Of a stretch of DNA of 64,000 bases, positions 1-10,300 are shown piece after piece. Position 1 is the stretch's first letter, and every line of letters begins with the position of its first letter. The notes below the pieces were generated by a model, which was not told the DNA's origin, ran no database searches, and saw nothing but the letters and a program-made list of their open reading frames with translations. Position numbers and translations under genes: made by a program. The stretch spans positions 374,501-438,500 of the forward strand of contig BDSL01000083.1 of NCBI GenBank assembly GCA_003116995.1. The letters are read 5' to 3'. The DNA comes from Yamagishiella unicocca (Eukaryota > Chlorophyta > Chlorophyceae > Chlamydomonadales > Volvocaceae).

Positions 1-1
1 G

Positions 2-3000
2 GCAGCAGAGGTGGAGACTGATTGGCGTGAAGTGTGTTTAATGCACAACCGTCTGCGGGTGCTGTCCATGCCGCCCCAGCGGCATCAGCAACCTGGCGCC
101 GCACCCCAAGCTGGCGATCGGGCCGTGAGCGGCGGCCCTACGGGCCAGGCGGCCGAGGCAGCCCAACGTGTAGAGGCAACCGTGGCACAGCAGCAGCACC
201 TGAACACACACCCACAGCCTCCCTTCCAGCCCCATGAGCAACTGGCGCAGCAGCAGCAGCATCCGGGGTCGTCCGCGCAGCAGCAGCAGCGGTATCCGGG
301 GGACAGTATTCCACCCCTCCTTGCAACAGAACTACCGGCAGCGGCCTTGTCGGTAGCACCTATCGACGGAAGCGCCAACCTTGCCGGGAATGCAGCCTCG
401 CAAGCAGCTTTCCATGGAGCCTCCAATGAAGCAGCTGTTAATCCGATTGCCAACAGTCAGCAAGAGCTGTACCCCAATGCGTACGGCCCGCAGCGCAACG
501 ACCAACCGCAACAGCAGGAGCGCCAGGAGGGGATGGCCGGGCGGGACCCCTTCTGCAGCGGACGGGCCTACCAACCCAGCCAGTACATTGCACACGACAC
601 GGCTCCGCACCGCCAGCACCACCACCAGAGACAGAACCCGCAACCCCAACCAGTGCCAGCGGACAAGCCAGCAGCGATGCCTCCACCTGCGCACCCGCAG
701 CAGCCTGCTGGGAATGCACCGCTGCCGGCCCGGTCCCAACTAGCTCAGCAACACCCGTCGCAAGGACAGCCTGCACCAGGGCCACCTGCTGCGCACGGGC
801 TGCCTGCGCAAGGGCACACGAGGGGCCCCGCTGCGACCAGTGGGACCGAGGACGTCGCAGGAGGTAGCCGTTCCGGTCCTGCGCAAGAACCGCCTTGGGA
901 CGAGCGATCCCACCTTCAGCAGCGCCCAGGAGCAGCACAGCCGGGGGAGCCTCCTGGGCACAGACCGGGGGAGGCCACCGCCACGGCCGCGCCAGCCGCA
1001 CCCGCGCCTTCCAGGTCTGGCGGTGTCGAGCAGCCGGCTCGACATGTTACGGTCGCGGGCAAAGGCCTGCCATTGCCGTCCCGTGACCACGACCAGCATC
1101 AGCAGCTCCCGGCGCGGAGAAGGAGTAATGGGGCGAACGGTGGAGCTGCCTGCAGTGACGCCAGTGACGGTGGTGGTGGTACACGGCCGACCGGCGCACA
1201 TGCTGCACCTTCCGGTGCCCAGCAGGTCGAGGTTGTCGCCGCAGCGGCAGCTCGCAGAGGACCCGGCAGTCAAGGTAGGATGCGTCGCCAACGGCTGTGC
1301 TTTCAGGGCATGGAGGATTGCTTGGGGTGTGCTGCAGTGTAGAGGCAGTGGCAAGTTGGCACGTGGCGCTTAGCTGTGCGCAGCAGCGGTCTTGTGTGGG
1401 TGCTGATGCGCCACACCCGCACCTCGCGCCTGCGGACGTGTCGACTGAGAGCAAAGCCCTGAGTGCATCGTGGGAGCCTTGTCGAGTACAGTGAGTTCCT
1501 TTTGGGGTCCTTGTGGGCCCTGCTTGTCCCCTGCGAGTAGGCAGCCCGTGTGACACGTTGATTGTTGGCTGCCGGTCGAGACCTGCTGCACCGGCCATCC
1601 GCCCCCTGGCGCGCGCCGCCTGCTGCCTGCCCCCTCCCCCTCCCTTCCGTCCCCTTGTCCCGCGCCCCGCCTCCTTGTCCTCGTCCTGGCCCTGGTCCTC
1701 GTCATCTTCTTCCCTCGTGGCGCTGGCCCCCGGTCTACTCCGCTCGCCTTGCGACTTGGCTTGACCGGGACACCGCTGATGTGCAGACCCGCCGTCTTCC
1801 ATTTCGCCGCCTCAACCTCAAGTGCCTCCCGACAACGCCAGCGGCGTCAGCGGTGGTTCTGGCGGCCCCGGCCAGACGAGGGTCTGGACGCCGTGGGATG
1901 GTGCAGGCATGATGGACAAAGGCGCGCAACCAGGTCCTGTGGCGAACGGCATCCAAGAGGCAGCACCGAGTGCTGGGACGACGACAACTGCTGGCGACTT
2001 GAGCGGGATTCGTGACAGCGGCGGTGTTGGCGTCGGGATTGGAGAAGCTGGCGTCGTAAGGCACAGCGGCGGAGCCACCGGCTGTGTTGGAAGCGACGGC
2101 GGGGAGGGTGGGGGTGGGGGTGCAGACGGTGGGGGTGCAGGTGCCGCCGCTTTCACGGGTTTAAGCTTCAAGCTCCAGGCTCCCGTGGGAGCGGGTCGGC
2201 GGGTTGGGGCCATGAGGGTGCAGCAAGCGGTTCAGACGGCAGCGGCCATCGCACGCTTGTCGACCCCTCGCACGCAGCCTCCCGTGTCTGCAGTCGTGCC
2301 AGCTCCCATTGTGCAACTCCGTCGCCGCTCCCCTGCTGTGGCTGCTGGTCCTGCTGCCGCCGAGCCGCCCCTGCGCGTGCAGTTTGCGCCGCAGGTGCGG
2401 GCAACGCCGGCACGAGGAGGCGGTCCGGACGGCGGCGCTGACCACCCGCAGGCGCAGCAGGTGAAGCCGCCGCGCACCTTGGGGCGTCAAGCTTGACCGC
2501 CGTACAGGGACCTCTTTTTGCTTGGCACTATTTGTGTGTGTTGGTCTTCAGGCGCCTGCCACACGCCCGGTGGGCTGCGCTTGGGTTGGGTAGCCTGCCC
2601 GGTAATGGGTTTTGTTGTGACTTTCGTCCTGCAGTGTTTCTGTGAACTGGGCCCGTCAAAACGAGTCCGTACTGAAGCCCCTTCCAAGTTCTGCCCCCAG
2701 GCCCTCCACCCCATTGGCAGCAGCGCCGGCAGGAGCGCCGGGGCGGGTGAGGCGACCGCTGCGGCAGCCGGCCCGCCGCTACAGCTGGCACCGCACGCAA
2801 TGCAGGCAAGGCGCCGGGCTCCGTGAGGACAGGAACTGAATAGCGGGGTTCACGTACCTTTTACCGTGCAGCTTGTGCAGTTGTTGGCTATTTGGTGTGT
2901 CTGTTTCACTAATGGGTGCGTCTGTAAAGGAGGCGATTTTCCATGTTATGGATCTCCGCGCTAGCAAGGTGATTATGGAGCCAGCTGTGGTAGCTTTCCG

Positions 3001-3416
3001 GTAGGGTGCACCCCGAGCCTCAATGTCGCCCAGGTTCGCGTTGCTGTGCCCGCCTGCCTTCGCTACTTTGATGCCCGCAGGGTGTTGTTGCGGCGCCAGT
3101 CCAGCCCTCGAGCCCGCGCAGTGAGGTGCTCCAACGGGCTGCTGCAGACGCGGCGAGCCAGCAGCAGCAGGCGTGGGAGCAGACGCCGGAGCGCTCGCGA
3201 ACCGTGCAGCAGCGCGCCCCGCCCGCGAACCCGATTTCCCCCCAGCCTACCTCCTCTCCTCCTGTTCCAATCGCGTACCAGAAGCAGGACTTCATCCTCT
3301 CGGCGGCTGTTGCCTCGGGGGCGGGAGCGCCTTGGTCTGCGCTGGAGTTCATGTCAACAAAATATGCATCTCCGCTAGGCATATTTAGGTCGTACAGAGG
3401 CGGTAACCCGCTATAG
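2..3416 (+). CDS. Gln/Pro-rich protein of unknown function, 3' part of gene
   Basis: I do not recognise this protein. The model has four exons: <2-1274, 1823-2460, 2635-2805 and 3081-3416 (stop TAG), with phases 1, 0 and 0 matching at the joints. It gives about 805 residues, with the frame open to the left edge, so the start may lie outside the window. The first 420 residues are Gln-, Pro-, His- and Ala-rich with short Gln runs and look disordered. The second exon is Gly-rich and then basic/Ala-rich. The last exon ends in a less biased segment (QKQDFILSAAVASGAG onwards), the best place to look for conservation. Intron 1275-1822 has donor GTAGGA and an AAG acceptor. The third intron needs a GC donor (CAG|GCAAGG). 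Alternatively the gene ends at TGA 2494-2496. TGTAA at 3646 would serve the longer form. No catalytic or membrane segment is visible; a regulatory or scaffold role would be a guess. Confidence 0.5.
2806..3080 (+). other. Putative GC-AG intron in the Gln/Pro-rich gene
   Basis: The upstream exon ends CAG and the intron begins GCAAGG; the acceptor is GATGCCCGCAG before GGTGTTGTT. This joint keeps phase 0 on both sides. The nearby GT donors at 2747 and 2823 leave the wrong phase for the last exon when the upstream frame is used. A TGTAA at 2923-2927 lies inside the intron and could be a poly(A) signal for a shorter transcript. Confidence 0.4.
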
Positions 3417-3645
3417 CTGGAGCCGTGTCCACTAAAGGCATGCGCATGGAATGGATAGCATGCAGTGCTGACGTCACCGCTGTTGAAATGGGACGGCTTT
3501 TAAATGGGACGGCTGAACGGTGTCGTGGGCTTTATATAATGGGATTATGGAGTACGCAAGGCCGGAGAGTTATATCCAGGGGCCAGCGGCGATCGCGGCG
3601 AAGGCACGACATGCTGGGTGTGGAGCATGGAGCCATGGGTATTAG

Positions 3646-3650
3646 TGTAA
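3646..3650 (+). terminator. TGTAA poly(A) signal, Gln/Pro-rich gene
   Basis: TGTAA is the usual volvocine polyadenylation signal. It lies 230 bp after the proposed stop at 3416, a plausible 3' UTR length. Confidence 0.45.
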
Positions 3651-4387
3651 CTCTTCATATGATATGTTATTTGCGGCACACGGATGGCTGCTGTAGGACG
3701 TTTGTAGAAGACACGAACGCGCTGTCTACCTAAGACATGCGTGCGGCTGAGGACACAAGGAGACAACCTGCATGAAGGCGCCGTACAGCTGCACGAACAT
3801 AATGACGTCAGCATTCTAGCGTTTTGCCCGTAGCAAGGGCGTATTTGATCGGGCACATGTCAATGATGCCGCAGAGAAGAAAATGTCGTCGGTTACCAGC
3901 GCCGGATGTGGTGGCGGGGACCGAACGCTGGACATCGATCTACTGTACGACGTTACCCGCCCTGCTAAAGGATCCTGGCCTGCACACTGGTCCATGCTTA
4001 TGGTACATGTGGCGAGGCTTGTTTCGGCATAACCGTTTCGATTGGTGATCCTTGTAAGGAGGGCTTCTCGACATAATGCCGGGAGGGACGTGTGGAACTC
4101 GGTTTCATGGCTGCACTGGCCGCAACTCTTCCCGTGGCCCTTCGCAGCCACCTGGACACACTACTCGCAACGAAAAACACATGCATTCGTCCTGTTGGCG
4201 TTGGCCGTCCGCAGCTCCAGACCACGCAGTCGCGCAAGGCACACAAACTCTCCCGCCACACAGTTGCGATAATGACGTTCAGCGCCCTCAGCGGTTCGAT
4301 GTACTTCGGAACCCTGCGCCTGCGTCTCGCCAGGCAACCCACCACTTAAATCTTCCCAACCGCAAATCCCAAACGCGTCGAGGTAAA
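3651..4387. other. Convergent 3' intergenic region
   Basis: The region lies between the ends of the + strand Gln/Pro-rich gene and the - strand ANK-RCC1 gene. It is less GC-rich than the exons around it. ORFs here are short and on both strands, with no family resemblance. A + strand TGTAA occurs at 4053-4057. I found no TTACA (TGTAA on the - strand) to mark the 3' end of the ANK-RCC1 gene. Confidence 0.5.
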
Positions 4388-7300
4388 CTAGGATGCATTC
4401 CCCTTGCCAGATTTCTTCCTAGACCGACCGGTGGCGGCTGGGCCCCCTTCTGCCGCTGCCCCTGACCCGCTGCCTGACTGCGCTGCGCCAGCCGCACCCT
4501 TCCCCCCACTGCCCCCAGCGGGTGCCTGTCCGCTGTGCGCCGCAGCATCCAGGCTGCCGTGAGCGACCACTCGCGCCACGACTCGCCCGCCGTACAGAGC
4601 CGAGATCTCCTTAATCGCGCGCTCTTCGATCTGGATCGCGGTCAAAGGCTTGGCCGCCACCGACGGCTGGCACTGCTCCGGCACGTACCACTTGCTGGGT
4701 TGCTGCTGCGGCGGCTGCGCAGGACTGAGCAGCATGGAGCGCGGCGGGGGAGGTGAGGAGCCAGCCGCCGCCGCGGCCGTCACGCCGGCGCCTGCGGGGC
4801 CGCTGGCGCCGCCAGCTGCGCCGCTGGCTCCAGCTGGCCTCACCCAGCTGGCCGCCGCGCGCTTCTGAATCTGAGCCTGCTCCGCCTGCATCAAGTGGTG
4901 GAGTAGTCGGGCAGCAGGGCGCAATGGCGGCGGCGGACGGCTTCAGTAGTAGTAACCGTTATGGAATGTGCTAAGCATACCTACAATACCGGTACTCGGT
5001 TACGCGTGCGGCACTCGAGGTATCAACACGAGGGCTCGGGAGGCCGTGCCGCGCAGAAGACGCATGTTGCACCCGCACAACACTAGCCCCATTCTGCATG
5101 CCTTCATCGGCTTCCTCTCGACCTACCTGGATGGATAGCAGGGACCTGGTGCCCATGGGGCTGCTGCCTGGCACGCCACCCCACGCGGGCCCAGCCGGCT
5201 CCTTCTCCTCCTCATGCTCCCGCACCCGTTGGGCGGGAGCCACCTGCAGCGGTGCCGTCACAGTGCGGCCCGCCATGAACTCGGCGAGGGACAGCTTGAC
5301 GCCACCGCTGCCGCCGCCACCGCCGCCCCAGGCAGCAGCTGCAATGGACATCCCCGCCTGCCCAAGGGAGGCAGCAGCAGTGGTGGCGGCCGCTGGCGTC
5401 TTGGGCGCTAGCGCTGCGGCAGGAGCAACAGGCTTGCGGGAGCCGGCGCTGGCTGCTGCGCTACCAACAGCAGCAGCAGCGGCTGCGGCTATGGAAGGGC
5501 CCGAGGTGGATGCCGTCACTGCCTGCGCGAGCGGAAGGGGGAGAGGGCCGGAGGGCGAGCGCGCCGGCAGCCCCGGCGCTGCGGGCGTAAGGCTGGCAGA
5601 GCTGCGCGAGGGTGGCCCCGGGGACGTAGCAGCCGGAGGCGGCTGCAGCTGCTGCGGCGGCTGTAGCTGCTGTGTCGGCGGCGGCGCTGCTGCCTGCGGT
5701 AACTGCGCCAGCAGCTCCCTGAGGCTGCTGCCGCCTGCGGGCGCAGCCGGCAGCTTGGCCCCTCCCCAAGCAGGACCTTTCGGGACGGCTGGCGCAGCGG
5801 CGGGCTGCGACTGAACCACCGGCTGCTGCTGTGCGGCCCGCTGGTCCAGTGCTCCGGAAAGGAACATTGACAGCCCGCCGCGCCGCTGCTGTTTCTTGCC
5901 AGAACCCACGGCGGCAGCCGCGCCGCTGGTGGTGCTGCCGCTGGGTTGTGCAGCCGCCGGCAACCTGGCTCCCGCGGGCGTGGCGGGTGGGCCAGCGGAA
6001 GCGGCACCTTCGGACGCGCCCTCTGCATCGGCACCGGCCCCCGCTGCGACAGCACCCACCGTGGCGCCCTGCGGGCCACCATCCACCGCCATGGAGGCGG
6101 CCCCTGCGGCCCCTGCGGCCTCCGCGATGCCTTCCTTTGGCCCACGCTTTTTGCCAGCCCCGCTCTGCTGCTGCTGGTGGCTGGCCTGCGTCGATGCCGG
6201 CCCCAGCCCCGGCCCAGCGCCCCGGGTGGAAGCCCCAGCCCTGCCGCTGCTGCCCGCCTGTGAGCTCCCGCTGCGCCCCGCCCCTGCCGCTGCCGCCGCA
6301 GCCCCCGCACTGGAGGTCCCAGGGCCCGCATCCGGCCTGGCGCCCAGCCTGCTGGCCAACTCCGCGCTGTGCGCGATGGCCTGCTTCACCGCCTCCACGT
6401 TGGCACCGGAGGCCAGGGCCTGCGGCGAGGGTGCGGGGGAGCCGTTACGAGCCAGAGCAAGGGGCCTCCTCGAGACCGACATGGGACGCTGAGTCCAGCC
6501 GCTCCGTCGAACCCGCCTCTTGGGAGAAACGGGCACCGGTATAAAGGAGCACCGGTCCACGAGGTGACAGTCGAACACCCCCACTTCAAGCCCAGCTACC
6601 AATCGTATTTAGTTCATGGATTTCCTCTAAAACACCGTCCCGTCCAACCTTCCAGGCGGGACCCAACTACACCCCTCCCACGGGTTTCCCTCGAATCCCA
6701 CCACCCGCTACCGTCCCCTTGCCGCCCCGCTCGCGGCACGCGGGGCTGCTTACCATCAGCGCCTCCTGCAGCGCCCCCCGCTGGCTCAGCTTGGCTTGCT
6801 GCTGCGCGTCCAGCTGCCTGCCGCCCCGCTGTAGCTCCTCCAGGCCGGCGATCTGCTGCAGCTTCCGTTGCAGGTGGCGCGCCAACCGCTGGACCTCGCC
6901 CTCCGCCTCCCCACCGCCGCCAGCCGCCGCTTCCCCTTGCCCCAGAGCCCCGGCCCCACTGCTGCCCGCCGCCGCCCCCGCCGCCAGTCCCTGCGCCGCC
7001 GTGGGTTGGTGGCCCGGGAGCGCGGAGTGCCCGATCGCGCCCAGCGCCGCCAGCGCCGCCGCCCCCACGCGGCTGCTTGCCTGGGGGGCCATCCGATCGG
7101 CGGCGGCAGCCCCCGCAAGCCAGAGGGGTGCAGCTGTGGGGCGACGTCCGAGCTGCAGCCGTGAAATGAGCGCCCGGCGGCGGTGGAAGGCCTCCAGCGC
7201 CGCCAGCTGCGAGTCCGGCCCGCCGGAGGACGAGCCGTACGGCACGCTGCCGGAGCCGCTGCCCGCGGGACTGGAGCCGAGGACATCCGCGGCATCGCCG

Positions 7301-10300
7301 GTAAGGCTGTTGCCGAGCGGCTGCGATGCGCCGGCAGGTGCCGTCGCCCCGGCCCGCTGCTGCTGCCCCTGCTGCTGCGCCGACGGCGGCGGCGCCAGCA
7401 GGGCTTCCCGGTACAGGTGCTCCAGCTCGGCCAGCAGGTGCGGAGGCAGCCCCGTGAGGCCGCCGGGGGCTTCCAGCAGGGCGCAGTCCAGGTTGGCGAT
7501 GGCTACTGCCAGGCAATAGCACCGCAGGAGCGCGGCGCCGGCCACATCAGCGTACTCCAGGATGGGCAGCGCGGTGCGCGGCTCCACCAGCTGGGACGCG
7601 ACCGCCCGCTGGCACACCACCTGCAGCGACGGCACGAGGCCGCATACCCCGCCGCCGCCGCTGGAGCGGCGCCGGCGGGCCCCGGGGCCGCCGTTGTCGG
7701 CGTCGGCGAAGCTAAACACGTCGTCGTCGCCGTCGTCTCCGCGGCCGGTGCCGGCGCTGCTCCTCCGTCGGCGGCCAGACGGCGAGGGGCCCGTGTCGCC
7801 GTCCGCAGCCGGCCGGTGGCTGAACAGCGCCCAGCCGGGCCCCCCAGGATCATCGCCGCCGGGCGGGGCCACCGCCGCCACCTGCCGCCGCCCTCGTCGT
7901 GCCAGCGCCCCCATCAGGCTGTCCGCCGCGCCGCCGCCGCCGCCGCCGCTGCCACTCGGCATCCCCGAGCCGGGCGAACGGTCGACCCCGAGTCCCCAGG
8001 AACGGGCCATAGGGCTCGAACACGGCGGCGGTGTGCTGCCCAGCACGGGTCCAGTGGAGGCTCCCAGACCCGAGTTGCCACGAGTCAGCGACCCGGAGGT
8101 GGCCCGGAAGGAGCCCCACGAGGCCCGCCACCATCCCCCGCCGCTGCTGACGTCTTCATTGACGTCTTCGGAGCCGGAGCCGGAGCTGCCGCTAGCATCG
8201 CTGCGCTGACGGCGGTGCCGCCGCCGCAGCTGCGGCATGACGCCGTGCTCGTCTGGCATGGGCGGCAGCGTCCACGACTGCAGCGCAAGCGTGTGCTTCT
8301 CCCCCACAGCGACATGCGCCACGCGCGTAAGGCCGGGCACACGTGACGGCACGATGAGCGGCACCTCGTCAGTCGCTGCGACACCGCCGCCGCCCATGCC
8401 GCTGCCGGCGCCCTGACTGGGCGCAGCAGCAGCACCGCAGCCGGTCGCGAGGGAAACGGAGGCAGATTGCCCGCCGGCTCCAGCCGCACCCGCCGCCGCC
8501 TCGGACGCCTGCCCTCCTCCCCCGAGCCCCAACCCCTCCGTGTGGCCCTTGCCGCCGCCAGCTCCCGTGCGCTCCTTGCACTCCCACATGTACGAAAGCC
8601 CCGTGTCCGTACACACGACAGTCCGCGTCTTGGCCGCCGCCACGGCCACCACCCTCTTGCCCGCCAGCAGCCCCGTCACCTCCTGCGCGCGCAGCCCCGG
8701 GTCGGCGCTGCGCCAGCACAGCACTTCGCCGGTGCGCGTGACAACGGTGGTGTGCGAGTACCCAGCCGCCACCAGCGCCGCCTCCGGCCGCACAACCTCC
8801 GCGTGGTTGCGATGGAAGCGCACATCCAAACCCGCAGCACCCGCCGCCGCGCCGGCACTGCTGCTGCTGGTGTTGCTGTTGGTGCCGATCGTGTTGGCTG
8901 CACCCGCGGGCGCACCGGCCTGCAGCGCTGCAGCGTTCGCCGCCGCCGTCCCTGGAGCCCCGCCGGACTGCTGTTGCTGCTGTTGTACGGCGGCCAGTCG
9001 CGCGGTGTCCCTGGAGCCCGCCAGCGGCACCCTGCGCGGCGTGACGACTTTGTGGCCCCAGGTGAAGGCGTCGCCGTCCGCTGTGAGCACCACCGTGTGG
9101 CGCTTGGACAGCGACAGCGCCACCAGCGCCTTGCCCTGATGAGGCGCAGGGCGGCAGGGAGGTTTTGGTTTCAACAGAGCCACAGCACGGCGCGAGGACC
9201 TGTTAGGAGCGCACGGTGCTTCCCGTAAGCCCCCTAATGTGCATGCGTCAACACTGACAGATTGGTCGTCTTTCGCCATCCCCACACACCCCCCGCTCGC
9301 CGGGGCACCTTCATGGCCTCCACCAGGCGGGGTGTGGGGTTGTTGGCCGAGTTGTTGGTGCCGTAGCCCAGCTGCCTGCCGACCGGGAGGAACCGGCAGT
9401 GTGGCAACAGGGGTTCAGCTGCAAACCGCAACAAGCGCGCCTTCACCAGCAGACATTCCCTCCTCCCGGGTACCCTCCTGTGTCGGCGGTGTTCGCGTCG
9501 CATTGGTGCCTCCGAGGCGCCCCTCGCTGTCTCGCCCCCTTCCTTTACCCCCTCAATTACCGCCCTGACTGAACGCCCCCACTTCACGCCTTCGCCCTCC
9601 CCTCGCTCGCTCACTCACCCGTCATTGTTGGCACCCCAAGTCCACACCTCACCCGCCGTTGTCAGGCAAGCGCTGTGGCGGTTGGACGCGGCAACCAGCA
9701 GAGCCCGGCCGCGGAAGTCAACCCTGCAGGCGCGCAGCGGCATTACGGGGGTGCTAGTTGGGGAGGGGCTCCCTAGCGTCACCGTGGCGGCAGGAGGTGC
9801 GGTGGGATCGCTGTCCCTCTTACGACGATGTACTGGCGGCACGGGCGAGATGGTGGCTTCCGGAAATGCGCTTCTCGTGTGTGTGTGGGTTTTGGTACCG
9901 CACCAGTACTGACCCGCGCGACCGGTCACGAGTGGCCCTGCTCGAAGCAGCTCCGTGCCCCCAGGGGGCCAGATGCCACGATCTATCAGGGCAGGGGCAC
10001 ATCCCGGAGATGGTGCAAGCCACCCAACCGGACATCCGCTATCCCGTGCTAGCTCCCTCCCGGGACCCGAATCCCGGCCTCAAGGATGGACCGGTATCCC
10101 GCCTCCAGAACCCCCCGGTCCCGGAACCACGGCGCGGCCGCGACGCTCACTTCCTCGGCGTGGGCTGTGTGTCCACGTTGGGGTAGCCGAGCTGGTGCGC
10201 AGGAGGATAGTGCAGCGCAGGAGGGTGGTGGGGGGAGGAGAGGGGCGTCTATAGATATCGGTGTGCCGTAGGGGGTCGAAGAGGCGGACGGCAGCAGACG

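Noticed and set aside
38..1354. Long - strand ORFs opposite the Gln/Pro-rich exon.
   Set aside because: They mirror CAG/CTG-rich coding sequence (Leu, Cys, Ala runs) and show no splice context or motifs.
5098..8346. Long + strand ORFs opposite the ANK-RCC1 gene.
   Set aside because: They are shadows of GC-rich low-complexity exons whose - strand reading has RCC1 and BACK-like motifs.
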